Shown: piece after piece, positions 1 through 6,149 of the stretch
Layout of the letters: every line of letters starts with the position of its first letter
Numbering within the stretch: the stretch's first letter is position 1
IMG/VR virus record: IMGVR_UViG_3300032893_000174
Span: 1-37,298 of that record
DNA length: 37,298 nucleotides
Reading direction: 5' to 3' (one strand)
DNA from: a virus
Notes under the pieces: generated by a model
Told to the model about the DNA's origin: nothing
What the model saw: the letters and a program-made list of their open reading frames with translations, nothing else
Databases searched by the model: none
Program-made: the position numbers and the translations under genes

Positions 1-108
1 GGTAGTTTAACATCTTCAGCACAAGGTGATTCAATTGAATTGGTGTGTTTGACCGCTAATACCATTTGGGTTGTCCAATCTCTAGTTGGAAATATCACAG
101 TCGTTTAA
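1..108 (+). CDS. 3' end of the short tail-fibre gene (partial copy of the gene at 36785-37279)
   Basis: The first 35 codons plus stop duplicate the C-terminus of the protein encoded at 36785-37279, because the window ends overlap. The encoded tail includes GDSIELVCLTANTIWVV, which is the end of the C-terminal module shared by several fibre genes of this phage. On the circular map this is not a separate gene: the complete gene runs across the junction and is followed 17 bases later by the glycine-rich fibre gene. Confidence 0.9.
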   Translation, partial: GSLTSSAQGDSIELVCLTANTIWVVQSLVGNITVV

Positions 109-127
109 AAAAAGAGGAGTGAAAAAT
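1..127. repeat. Terminal direct repeat, left copy (contig circularity)
   Basis: These 127 bases are identical to the last 127 bases of the window (37172-37298). The repeat ends just before the start codon region of the first glycine-rich fibre gene and carries the 3' end of the last fibre gene. A 127-base exact overlap is what a de Bruijn assembler produces when it closes a circle, so I read it as assembly redundancy of a circular or circularly permuted molecule, not as a biological terminal repeat. Confidence 0.95.
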
Positions 128-890
128 GGTAACTCAAAATTCATGCAATTTTGGAACAGGTGCTACAGGTCAATTATTGACTAGTAATGGGCCAGGAGTG
201 GCGCCGACTTTCCAAACTTCTACTTCTTTCGCTACAGTAAATATTCAAACATTTACCTCAAATGGCACCTATACCCCTACCTCAGGAATGAAATATTGCG
301 TTATTCAATGTGTCGGAGGAGGCGGTGGAGGGGGCGGAGCCCCAGATACAGTAATTAACACACTTGTTTCTGTAGGAGGAGGCGGACAATCCGGTGGGTA
401 CGCTGTAGGAGTATTTACCGCAGCAGACATTGGAGCTTCAAAAGCTGTAACTGTTGGTACAGGAGGCACTGGTGGTAATGGAGTTTCTGGAACTAACGGA
501 GGGAATACCTCTGTAGGTACATTGATTTCTATTCAAGGAGGTTCTCCAGGATCAGCAAGCGGAACAGGAGCAACAGCTTCAGCCAATGGAGGAAATGGAG
601 CTATGACTTCTCCGGGGTCATCTTATTTCTCTACAGGAGAATTTGGAGGAACTGGATCCATAGCTAATCTTGGAAATGGAACTGCATTTACTTTTAGTGG
701 TGCTGGAGGAAGTAGTATATTGGGTGCAGGTGCACCACAAATCAGTTCCCCATCGGCTCTTACCGCTAATGGTACTGCTGGAGGAAATTATGGTGGTGGA
801 GGAGCCGGTGCAGCAAATTTCACCACTGGATCGGCTAAAACAGGGGGCAATGGAGCTCCAGGAATAGTAATTATTACAGAATATATTTAA
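126..890 (+). CDS. Glycine-rich tail-fibre tip protein (paralogue A)
   Basis: This 254-residue protein starts with a short polar N-terminus containing GQLLTSNGPGVAPTFQT, a segment type common in trimeric phage fibre proteins. It then has an aromatic/threonine stretch and a long glycine-rich C-terminal domain with runs such as VGGGGGGGGAP. Glycine-rich domains of this type occur at receptor-binding tips of phage fibres, for example polyglycine-sandwich adhesins, so a role in host recognition is inferred. The start is set by a strong GAGGAG ribosome site ending about 8 bases upstream of the ATG. The next gene is a clear paralogue, 29 bases downstream and sharing the same first 30 residues with few changes. 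Receptor and exact fold are unknown. Confidence 0.75.
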   Translation: MVTQNSCNFGTGATGQLLTSNGPGVAPTFQTSTSFATVNIQTFTSNGTYTPTSGMKYCVIQCVGGGGGGGGAPDTVINTLVSVGGGGQSGGYAVGVFTAADIGASKAVTVGTGGTGGNGVSGTNGGNTSVGTLISIQGGSPGSASGTGATASANGGNGAMTSPGSSYFSTGEFGGTGSIANLGNGTAFTFSGAGGSSILGAGAPQISSPSALTANGTAGGNYGGGGAGAANFTTGSAKTGGNGAPGIVIITEYI

Positions 891-919
891 ACAATTATTT
901 AAAAAATGAGGGATAGCTA

Positions 920-1696
920 ATGGTTACACAAAATTCATGTGATTTCGGAACAGGTACACTAGGGCAATTGTTAACCAGCAATGGAACAGGAGTAGCACCT
1001 ACTTTCCAAACCCCTGCTTTTTTTAAACAAATAAATGTTCAAACATTTACGACTCCAGGTGCATTTACTTACACTCCAACGGCTGGAACTCAATATGTAA
1101 TTGTAGAGTTAGTAGGTGGAGGGGGTGGTTGTGGTGGAACTGCTTCTACTACTAATATTGCTGTATCTGGAGCAGGTGGCGCAGGAGCGTATGCTAAATT
1201 TTTACTCACTTCAGCGCAAATAGGCGTTTCTTTGTCTGGATCAGTTGGAGCAGCCGGTACGGCAGGGGCTTCAGGAAACAATGCTGGAGGAAATGGAGGA
1301 AACACAACATTGGCAACTTCTTCACCATGGACAGCAGGTGGAGGTCTTGGAGGAGTAGGAGGCATATCTTCTACAGTTGCAACGCCCGAAGGAGCTTTTG
1401 GAGGAACAGTGACTTCTGGAACAGGAACAGTATTTATAACCAGTGCTGGAGGAGAAGCTGGACAAGGAGTTGCATCTTCACCAATTGGATTCGTTGTTGG
1501 TGGTTATGGTGGATCAAGTTTCTATGGTGTAGGTGGCGCACAAGAAACTCAAATAGTACTAAATAATGGAGCATCTGGATCCCCTGGGTATGGATATGGT
1601 TCTGGAGCTTCTGCGGCCACAGCACTTGGTACCGTTGGCAATCAAACAGGTACGGCTGGAAACGCTGGAATAGCAATTTTTACAGAATTCGTATAA
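920..1696 (+). CDS. Glycine-rich tail-fibre tip protein (paralogue B)
   Basis: This 258-residue protein is a paralogue of the preceding gene. Both begin MVTQNSC, continue with GQLLTSNGTGVAPTFQT or a close variant, then a QTFT/YTPT segment, and then a glycine-rich domain. The C-terminal domains have diverged much more than the N-termini, as expected when a conserved attachment part carries a variable receptor-binding part. The leader has a GAGGGA ribosome site. The pair closes the tail-fibre block that begins near 30393 and passes through the circle junction. It may be an alternative or additional fibre tip; no enzymatic motif is visible. Confidence 0.75.
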   Translation: MVTQNSCDFGTGTLGQLLTSNGTGVAPTFQTPAFFKQINVQTFTTPGAFTYTPTAGTQYVIVELVGGGGGCGGTASTTNIAVSGAGGAGAYAKFLLTSAQIGVSLSGSVGAAGTAGASGNNAGGNGGNTTLATSSPWTAGGGLGGVGGISSTVATPEGAFGGTVTSGTGTVFITSAGGEAGQGVASSPIGFVVGGYGGSSFYGVGGAQETQIVLNNGASGSPGYGYGSGASAATALGTVGNQTGTAGNAGIAIFTEFV

Positions 1697-1706
1697 AAGG
1701 AAAACA

Positions 1707-1886
1707 ATGGTTAAAGAAAGTAAGAAAGCTAAGCAAAAAATAAAAAAAGTAATGCATGAATTCAAAGAAGATAAATTGCATTCAGGATCTAAAAAAGGTC
1801 CTAAAGTTGAAAACCCTAAGCAAGCAATTGCCATAGCTCTTAGTGAAGCCAGAAAAAAAGGACTTAAAGTTCAAAAGAAAAAATAG
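1707..1886 (+). CDS. DUF6496-like small basic protein
   Basis: This is a 59-residue lysine-rich protein. It contains KVMHEFKEDKLHSGSKKGP and then PKQAIAIALSEARKKG, which I recognise as the signature of the DUF6496 family: a short K-rich start, a serine/glycine turn, and an alanine-rich helix. Family members are common in phages and some bacteria and their function is unknown; the basic character suggests nucleic-acid binding, which is only inference. It starts 11 bases after the second glycine-rich fibre gene behind an AAGG site, so it is the last gene of the rightward late block. Its final 23 bases overlap the 3' end of a leftward lipoprotein gene. Confidence 0.8.
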   Translation: MVKESKKAKQKIKKVMHEFKEDKLHSGSKKGPKVENPKQAIAIALSEARKKGLKVQKKK

Positions 1887-1980
1887 TCATTTTGCCACCA
1901 GGAAAAGGTGTAAAATCTTCATCCTCTTGTGAACAAGAGCTAAAAACTAAAATACAAAGCACAACATTTGAAATTTTCAT
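1864..1980 (-). CDS. Small putative lipoprotein (38 aa)
   Basis: The product starts MKISNVVLCILVFSSC: a lysine, a hydrophobic core and a cysteine at position 16 preceded by F-S-S. This looks like a type II signal peptide with a relaxed lipobox. The mature part would be only about 22 residues, acidic at first and then proline/glycine rich. The start codon is one base beyond the stop of the upstream leftward 59-residue gene, so the two are probably translated together. Small outer-membrane lipoproteins in phages act in lysis (Rz1-like) or in blocking superinfection; neither can be assigned here. The gene is short and overlaps the DUF6496 gene antisense, so expression is uncertain. Confidence 0.5.
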   Translation of the reverse strand: MKISNVVLCILVFSSCSQEDEDFTPFPGGKMTIFSFEL

Positions 1981-2160
1981 TCATGTGCCAAACATTTCCA
2001 TTTGCTGGCCCGATTTTTTTGAAGACAACAATGTAGGTCCAGTTCTGTTCATTTGCATCACCTCTTTTAGAAATCTGATCTCTTTGTGCATTTGATGCAT
2101 TCTTCTTTCAAGATATTCTATCTTTCCTCTTAATGTCTGTTCAAAAAAGTCTGGTTGCAT
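1981..2160 (-). CDS. Small helical protein of unknown function (59 aa)
   Basis: The product begins MQPDFFEQTLRGKIEYLERR and continues with a charged heptad-like helix (residues about 8-38, with L, I and M repeats) and a polar C-terminus. No signal peptide or membrane segment is present, so it is probably cytoplasmic and possibly dimeric by coiled coil. The start is supported by a GGGAA site about 6 bases upstream. It precedes the lipoprotein gene on the same strand with a one-base gap. It lies downstream of the leftward terminator that ends the RusA operon, so it needs its own promoter or readthrough. I do not recognise the family. Confidence 0.5.
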   Translation of the reverse strand: MQPDFFEQTLRGKIEYLERRMHQMHKEIRFLKEVMQMNRTGPTLLSSKKSGQQMEMFGT

Positions 2161-2213
2161 AACGATTCCCTTTTTTACAAACAGAAATCATAAATTGTTT
2201 AAAGATTTAGTCA
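2161..2213. other. A/T-rich spacer between the leftward operons
   Basis: This short A/T-rich spacer lies between the RusA-operon terminator and the leftward 59-residue gene. It contains the ribosome site of that gene and plausibly its promoter. I could not place a convincing -35/-10 pair. Confidence 0.3.
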
Positions 2214-2242
2214 AAGAAAAAACCCCCTAGAAATCTAGGGGG
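2214..2242 (-). terminator. Rho-independent terminator of the leftward RusA operon
   Basis: CCCCCTAG (2223-2230) and CTAGGGGG (2235-2242) form a perfect 8-bp stem with an AAAT loop. Read leftward, the stem is followed by an unbroken run of six T residues. It sits 38 bases beyond the RusA stop codon and fits as the end of the leftward HTH-RusA transcript. Confidence 0.85.
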
Positions 2243-2279
2243 AAAAAAGGAGTGAAATATGAATGTGGTCAATAGGAGC

Positions 2280-2699
2280 CTACCACATATCGAGGCTTTG
2301 GACCTCTATTTTTGTTTTACACTCTAAACTAAAAATTTTTCTACTAAAAACTTCTACAACTTGATTATCGTCCTTGATGACAATCCCTTTAAGGCAGTCT
2401 TCATAAAGCTTTTGCAAGTTGGTCAGATCAGGTTTTTTGTCGTGATAAATAATTTTACCCTGTTTCAATAGATCCAAAGTTTTTTTTGCAAAACTTTTGG
2501 GGACGGGCATATAAAATGTGAACGCCAAAGAAACTTTTTGGTCTAAAATATTTCCGTTATATTGGGTCTTTATTCTCCAGCGTATGGATTGTTTTTCTTT
2601 TAATTTAGGATCAAAAGCGCCTCTTTTAGTTATTCGTGATGCAGTCCATGGTACGGGTTTGCCCGGGATCGTTAATGTAATCATAATATGAACATACAT
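2280..2699 (-). CDS. rusA: RusA-family Holliday junction resolvase
   Basis: This 139-residue protein matches RusA crossover-junction endonucleases in length and motifs. It opens with the typical IPGKPVPW start. The C-terminal catalytic block HDKKPDLTNLQKLYEDCLKG is followed by KDDNQVVEV, giving the spaced aspartates expected to bind Mg2+. RusA enzymes are dimeric nucleases that cut four-way junctions made by recombination or replication, here probably clearing branched DNA before packaging. The start is ambiguous: ATG at 2699 has a weak AGAAG site, while the internal ATG at 2684 gives the more usual family start. The gene overlaps the end of the upstream HTH-like gene by 74 bases in another frame. 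It fits functionally with the ERF protein encoded nearby. Confidence 0.85.
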   Translation of the reverse strand: MYVHIMITLTIPGKPVPWTASRITKRGAFDPKLKEKQSIRWRIKTQYNGNILDQKVSLAFTFYMPVPKSFAKKTLDLLKQGKIIYHDKKPDLTNLQKLYEDCLKGIVIKDDNQVVEVFSRKIFSLECKTKIEVQSLDMW

Positions 2700-2874
2700 T
2701 AAGATCTTCTAATGTCAAAGAACCTTTAGTTGCTTTTACTATTTTTTTAGCAGTTCTTTTAATAATAGGATTGCCTTTGTATGCACTATATGCGGTAGCA
2801 TCAGCTATTCTTGCCAATACAGCAAACTGTCGAGGAGTTAGGTTATTTTTATCTAAATATTCTTTAAATTTCAT
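2626..2874 (-). CDS. Small HTH-like DNA-binding protein
   Basis: The product of 82 residues starts MKFKEYLDKNNLTPRQFAVL and continues with an alanine-rich segment and a basic stretch (KRTAKKIVKATKG). The pattern, in which a short helix is followed by L-T-P-R-Q-F-A and then the A-T-A-Y-S-A-Y recognition-helix-like segment, resembles small Cro/XRE-type helix-turn-helix proteins. I chose ATG 2874 over an upstream ATG because GGAAAG lies 7 bases before it. It is the first gene of the leftward operon with RusA and sits beside a palindromic region at 2966-3000, so autoregulation or control of the divergent operon is plausible. The family assignment rests on pattern only. Confidence 0.55.
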   Translation of the reverse strand: MKFKEYLDKNNLTPRQFAVLARIADATAYSAYKGNPIIKRTAKKIVKATKGSLTLEDLNVCSYYDYINDPGQTRTMDCITNN

Positions 2875-2965
2875 GACAGCTTTCCCATAAAGATGCATTC
2901 CAGTTAGCCATCCCGCTTCAAAAAAATCAAGAAAATCTAATAAATACTCCTCAAAAAAATTATGT

Positions 2966-3000
2966 AGTTGAATTCAACTCTCCCATGGAGTTATCATATA
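2966..3000. promoter_or_regulatory. Palindromic operator/promoter region between divergent operons
   Basis: The perfect 14-bp palindrome AGTTGAATTCAACT (2966-2979) is followed by a second dyad, AACTC...GAGTT (2975-2991), and then by TATAAT within the next ten bases. The rightward operon starts at 3079 and the leftward HTH-RusA operon at 2874, so this is the natural control region for both. The 12-bp core GTTGAATTCAAC recurs once more at 27110, also between divergent genes. The TATAAT would serve as a rightward -10 box; no good -35 is visible at the right spacing, which would suit an activated or regulated promoter. Confidence 0.55.
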
Positions 3001-3078
3001 ATCATCTTAAAAAGTTAAGAGCTGACTGAAAAGAACTTAAGGTCTACTTTCAAGTTAGGGACATCAAGGAAAAAGACC

Positions 3079-3234
3079 ATGACAACTTTAGATGCAAAAT
3101 ATTTAGAGCAAACGAAAGAACATCTTTCAAATGTGCTGAAAGCAATTCAATCGAATATCGAATATGCAAAAAGAATCGCACAAGAAATCGAACAACTGAC
3201 TTTGGAGATTAAAAATGAGATATCTGAAAACTAG
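3079..3234 (+). CDS. Small coiled-coil protein (51 aa)
   Basis: The product starts MTTLDAKYLEQTKEHLSNVL and is almost entirely predicted helix, with heptad-spaced I and L and many E and K residues. It has no membrane segment. The start is backed by AAGGA about 9 bases upstream. It is the first gene of the short rightward operon leading to the ERF annealing protein, and its end overlaps the next gene by 20 bases in a different frame. Such tiny helical proteins often sit before phage recombination genes, but I do not recognise the family and give no function. Confidence 0.6.
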   Translation: MTTLDAKYLEQTKEHLSNVLKAIQSNIEYAKRIAQEIEQLTLEIKNEISEN

Positions 3235-3382
3235 CGAGATGGACTCTCCATACGACAATGAACCATATTTCGAACGACAAAAGATGAACGAACTGATTTG
3301 GGAGCTTGATTTAGATCCCGAATGCAATTATACGTATGATGAGGTAATGGAAATTATGCAACAAGGTGATCATTATGAATAA
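3215..3382 (+). CDS. Small acidic protein (55 aa) before the ERF gene
   Basis: The product starts MRYLKTSEMDSPYDNEPYFE and ends in an acidic helix (DEVMEIMQQGDHYE). It overlaps the previous gene by 20 bases and the ERF gene by 8 bases, so the three are translationally coupled. A GGAG-like site lies just upstream of the start. The composition (acidic, tyrosine rich, no cysteine pairs) gives no clear family. An accessory to recombination is possible from position alone. Confidence 0.55.
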   Translation: MRYLKTSEMDSPYDNEPYFERQKMNELIWELDLDPECNYTYDEVMEIMQQGDHYE

Positions 3383-4046
3383 GTCTGAACAAATTAACGA
3401 ATTAGCCACAGCCATGTCTAAACTTCAATCAGAAACTAAAGGTGCAGACAAAGGAGCTAATAATCCTTATTTTAAATCCAAGTACACGACTTTAGAAAAC
3501 GCGTGGGATTCAATCAGAGAACTGCTTGGTAAATACGGCTTGTCGATCTTACAGAATTTAACAACACGCGAATCTAGCGTAGCAGTGACCACTATGGTTA
3601 CACATTCTAGCGGTCAATGGCTTGAATTCGGTCCACTAGACATTCCCATCATGAAGAAAGATCCTCAAAGCGTAGGATCTGCATGCTCCTATGCCAAAAG
3701 ATATTCTCTTTGCGCGGCTGTAGGAATCGTTTCAAGTTCAGAAGATGATGATGGAGAAGCGGCTATGAAGCCCTATCGCAAGCAAATCTCTAAAGAAGAT
3801 GAGGAATACGTAGACAATTGCGAAAAGATCCAACCCATCGAAAAGCCAATCTCTTTTGCTCAATTCTGCGAAACCATGCATCAACGGGGGATGGTATTTA
3901 CGAATCAAGAAATGTTGGATTTTCTAAATGGAATGGCCACTGACTCTAAAAAGCCTAAAGAAAAAATCATGGCCCACGCTATAGATCCTCAGAACTTTGA
4001 CAGATTCGCAAAGCTCTTCAATGAAAAAAGCAAAAATTCAGCCTAA
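3375..4046 (+). CDS. erf: ERF-family single-strand DNA annealing protein
   Basis: The 223-residue product matches the ERF superfamily. It has an N-terminal region with NPYFKSKYTTLE (about residues 29-40), a central WLEFGPLDIP strand pair, and the family signature SVGSACSYAKRYSLCAAVGI (about 98-117) followed by acidic residues. ERF proteins form rings that anneal complementary single strands and in P22 circularise the incoming genome. Here it would support genome circularisation and recombination-dependent replication, with RusA resolving junctions. I chose ATG 3375 because AAGGTGAT lies 6 bases upstream; an earlier in-frame GTG lacks this. A strong terminator follows directly. Confidence 0.88.
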   Translation: MNKSEQINELATAMSKLQSETKGADKGANNPYFKSKYTTLENAWDSIRELLGKYGLSILQNLTTRESSVAVTTMVTHSSGQWLEFGPLDIPIMKKDPQSVGSACSYAKRYSLCAAVGIVSSSEDDDGEAAMKPYRKQISKEDEEYVDNCEKIQPIEKPISFAQFCETMHQRGMVFTNQEMLDFLNGMATDSKKPKEKIMAHAIDPQNFDRFAKLFNEKSKNSA

Positions 4047-4053
4047 ATACGGG

Positions 4054-4088
4054 AAGTGACTAGACACTTGGTTTGGTCACTTTTTTTT
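4054..4088 (+). terminator. Terminator after the ERF operon
   Basis: AAGTGAC (4054-4060) pairs with GTCACTT (4076-4082), and the stem runs straight into eight T residues. It ends the rightward ERF transcript. The stop codon of the convergent leftward gene (4077) lies inside the 3' arm, so the two transcription units meet at this hairpin. Confidence 0.85.
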
Positions 4089-4349
4089 GTGCACTAACAT
4101 GATGTAGCTTTCTTGTGTTCCATCATTCAGCTTTAAAAGAATATGTTGCTTCTCGAAAATATTGGGTTCTCGGCCTAGTTCTTTTAATATGATATAATAC
4201 TCATCAGTAGCATTTTCCAACTTTAAGAGTACCTCTCCGCCAGCCTCTTCCCAACCTGTCAGTCGGTTTATAGTCCAATGAATAGGACCACAAGAATATT
4301 CCTGTTTGCTAAAGGAACAAGGTATTTGATCTAATCCAAACCAAGACAT
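4077..4349 (-). CDS. Hypothetical protein (90 aa)
   Basis: The product starts MSWFGLDQIPCSFSKQEYSC and contains mixed beta-type segments (HILLKLNDGTQESYIML near the C-terminus). No signal peptide or membrane span is present and I do not recognise a family. I use the ATG at 4349; a TTG three codons earlier is also possible. The ribosome site is weak. It is the last gene of the leftward replication block and ends inside the terminator shared with the ERF operon. The gap to the upstream gene is about 60 bases. Expression with the replication genes is likely. Confidence 0.6.
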   Translation of the reverse strand: MSWFGLDQIPCSFSKQEYSCGPIHWTINRLTGWEEAGGEVLLKLENATDEYYIILKELGREPNIFEKQHILLKLNDGTQESYIMLVHKKK

Positions 4350-4408
4350 AACTTTCAAATTTGGCCCAAATGTAGATTTAAGAATGCACTCGGAGGGGTT
4401 AATTCAGT

Positions 4409-4684
4409 TTAAGCCATTTGAGCCAAAAATGGTTGTAACGCCTCAAACACCATTTTGTCAAATTCTTTGTTTCTTTCTTCACCCCAATCATAGTACCTAA
4501 CGTAAACGGTTTTGCCAGAACTGTCTGTACGTGGCTTTTTTGGGTACGAAATGAATTTATGGCCTTTGGCACTCATAACAACTTTTAGCTCAATATAACG
4601 AGAACCATTGTGGTATACGTCGAAAGTAGCAAGAGACTTGTCGTTGTCGTATTGCTTTCCTTCTCTAAAGTTTTCAATGTACAT
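4409..4684 (-). CDS. Hypothetical protein, possibly SpoVG-like fold (91 aa)
   Basis: The product starts MYIENFREGKQYDNDKSLAT and alternates beta strands: ATFDVYHNGSRYIELKVVMS, then HKFISYPKK, then VYVRYYDWG. It ends with an amphipathic helix, FDKMVFEALQPFL. The strand-strand-'PKK'-strand-helix order recalls SpoVG-like nucleic-acid-binding proteins and a phage family near replication genes, but the match is by eye and weak. Its start overlaps the end of the upstream gene by 11 bases, so translation is coupled. Being in the replication block, a DNA- or RNA-binding accessory role is a reasonable guess. Confidence 0.55.
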   Translation of the reverse strand: MYIENFREGKQYDNDKSLATFDVYHNGSRYIELKVVMSAKGHKFISYPKKPRTDSSGKTVYVRYYDWGEERNKEFDKMVFEALQPFLAQMA

Positions 4685-4892
4685 CTAGAGTTTTCCTTAG
4701 TTTGCTGAGTATTGATTGAATCCTTTTCTCTTTTTTCTTTTCAAGCTCTGTAACCTCATGGAACCAATATTTCTTCAATTCTCCATCAGATTTGTTCATA
4801 AATTGTGTACAGCTAGCTATTTGCCTGCAATCTGATTCTATGTCTACAAATTGTTTTTTAATTAAGTCTTCTATTTTTTTGTAGTTAATCAT
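4674..4892 (-). CDS. Small helical hypothetical protein (72 aa)
   Basis: From ATG 4892 the product starts MINYKKIEDLIKKQFVDIES and continues as charged helices ending in KKEKRIQSILSKLRKTLDVH. The open frame extends upstream to 5012, but the part before 4892 overlaps the preceding gene's reading frame. Start 4892 lies ten bases after the upstream stop, the usual spacing in this operon. There are two cysteines but no zinc motif. I do not recognise the family. Its position in the leftward replication operon suggests an accessory role there. Confidence 0.5.
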   Translation of the reverse strand: MINYKKIEDLIKKQFVDIESDCRQIASCTQFMNKSDGELKKYWFHEVTELEKKKEKRIQSILSKLRKTLDVH

Positions 4893-4902
4893 AAATCGAA
4901 TT

Positions 4903-5175
4903 TCAAACCTTTGCAAATTCTGATAAAAAATATTCAATTTTTCCAAATGACTTTTTCTTAGTAAGATAGCCAAATTCCATAGCTTCCTTAACAATTTTGT
5001 AAATTCGATCACGGCCCATAAACTCTTTGCAATGGTTGCATAATTGCTTCAAATTTATTTTCCAGCTGTCTTTGGTAGATATAATGTACATCAGAAGCCA
5101 GCGACATTCTGGAGAAATGCGAGCATCTATGATTAGTTGATGGCTGATAATTACATAAGGATTTTCTTTATTCAT
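4903..5175 (-). CDS. Winged-helix DNA-binding protein (90 aa)
   Basis: The product starts MNKENPYVIISHQLIIDARI and contains SPECRWLLMYIISTKDSWKI, then NLKQLCNHCKEFMGRDRIYK and EAMEFGYL. This order (helix, helix, recognition helix ending G-R-D-R, then a G-Y-L wing) is the pattern of the small winged-helix proteins that sit beside phage replication initiators and are used in DNA binding. The start codon overlaps the stop of the upstream initiator gene (8 bases shared), so it is translationally coupled to it. It may be a second initiator subunit or a regulator of replication gene expression. Confidence 0.65.
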   Translation of the reverse strand: MNKENPYVIISHQLIIDARISPECRWLLMYIISTKDSWKINLKQLCNHCKEFMGRDRIYKIVKEAMEFGYLTKKKSFGKIEYFLSEFAKV

Positions 5176-6115
5176 ATTTCTTGGGCCATTTTAAATTTCT
5201 TTTAGTTAACTGGTTTATAACATCATCTTTAAATGTTAAAGATTTGTAGTTTATTGTTATATAACAATTAGCTCCATTATTAAATCCAATGTATTCATCA
5301 CAAAAGTCGATATCGTTTCTATTTCCGTAATCTTCTTTTAATTTCTTTGCGATTTTTTTATTTTCTTCGATTCCATTTTGAAAAGTTTTTTTGGTGTTGT
5401 TCATTTGAATTTCAATTTTATCAAGATTTTTTAGTAGGTTCTCAGGAACGACTATAACGTTACTCCAAAAATGGTGCTTAAGTGCCCAATCTAAAATGGT
5501 TTTTATTTGTTCCCCACTTCTTTTGATCAACAATATGTCCATAGTCATCGCCCAATCAGGATCAGGATGTAAAGAATAGTCCGATTTTCTTTTCTTCTGT
5601 GAAGTATAAAAATAATTTGATAACTCTTCAGCTTTTTCCGTAGGTGGTTCACAATCGAATGCTGAAAACGGCTTTTTTTTCACAAGGGGGTTAGGGGGTT
5701 TTATATTCTTCTTTTCTTCTTTAGAATACTTATTCTTCTTTATGGGTGACAAAATTGTCGGGGGGGAGTGACAAAATTGTCGGGGGGGGGTGACAAAATT
5801 GTCGTCCTGTAAAAATTTTTTGAATTTGTCTGAGAGGTATATTTTTCTCTGGTGTTGAATGCCATTTTTATCTGTAATGATTTCAAAATAACCTTCTTTG
5901 CAAAGATTTTTTAGCCATCTCTGGACACTCCTTTCGTCAGAATTCATCATTTGAGACAAATATTCATTCGTAGCAAAGCAATAGCCATTCATTCTTGAAA
6001 GGTTTCGCACTATTGCATAAAATTTTATGCAGTTAGGTTCAAGCTTATCGTTAAAGAAGATAGATGAAGGTAAAACGCAATCAAAAGACAGTTTAGAAAT
6101 TTCTTCTCGGTTCAT
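5168..6115 (-). CDS. Replication initiator with N-terminal winged helix (lambda O-like role)
   Basis: This protein of 315 residues starts MNREEISKLSFDCVLPSSIF. Residues about 15-75 hold a winged helix (FYAIVRNLSRMNGYCFATNE, then YLSQMMNSDERSVQRWLKNL and EGYFEI), as in HTH_36/DnaD-type phage initiators. A proline-, lysine-rich linker follows (about 110-150), then a helical C-terminal domain. I chose ATG 6115 because AGGAG lies 5 bases upstream; an earlier in-frame start lacks a site. Three 22-bp iterons lie inside the linker-coding part, the arrangement known from the lambda O gene. No helicase, primase or polymerase gene is recognisable, so it would recruit host machinery. A structured region with a rightward terminator sits directly upstream and may control expression. 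Confidence 0.7.
   Translation of the reverse strand: MNREEISKLSFDCVLPSSIFFNDKLEPNCIKFYAIVRNLSRMNGYCFATNEYLSQMMNSDERSVQRWLKNLCKEGYFEIITDKNGIQHQRKIYLSDKFKKFLQDDNFVTPPRQFCHSPPTILSPIKKNKYSKEEKKNIKPPNPLVKKKPFSAFDCEPPTEKAEELSNYFYTSQKKRKSDYSLHPDPDWAMTMDILLIKRSGEQIKTILDWALKHHFWSNVIVVPENLLKNLDKIEIQMNNTKKTFQNGIEENKKIAKKLKEDYGNRNDIDFCDEYIGFNNGANCYITINYKSLTFKDDVINQLTKRNLKWPKKYE
5700..5804. other. ori: Candidate replication origin: three 22-bp iterons beside an A/T-rich tract
   Basis: The 14-mer TGACAAAATTGTCG occurs at 5747-5760, 5769-5782 and 5791-5804, exactly 22 bp apart. Copies 1-2 and 2-3 are joined by G-rich spacers (runs of seven and nine G). Each copy holds the dyad GACAA-AA-TTGTC. The bases to the left (about 5700-5745) are almost only A and T with long pyrimidine tracts, a good unwinding element. 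Iterons plus an A/T-rich tract inside the initiator gene is the lambda ori layout. The repeat period is not a multiple of three and the encoded peptide is not a clean repeat, so selection is on DNA. Confidence 0.7.
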
Positions 6116-6149
6116 AATACTCCTATTGGTTAAGAGTACTCGGAACACC

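Noticed and set aside
2259-2327. A 22-codon rightward frame with an excellent AAGGAGTGAAAT ribosome site
   Set aside because: It is antisense to the end of the RusA gene, only 22 residues long with no recognisable features. The leader resembles other phage leaders and may be a recombination remnant, but the frame itself is not convincing.
3127-3327. Leftward frame of 66 codons across the two tiny genes before the ERF gene
   Set aside because: It is the antisense of two well-supported coupled genes, serine/phenylalanine rich, and has no ribosome site.
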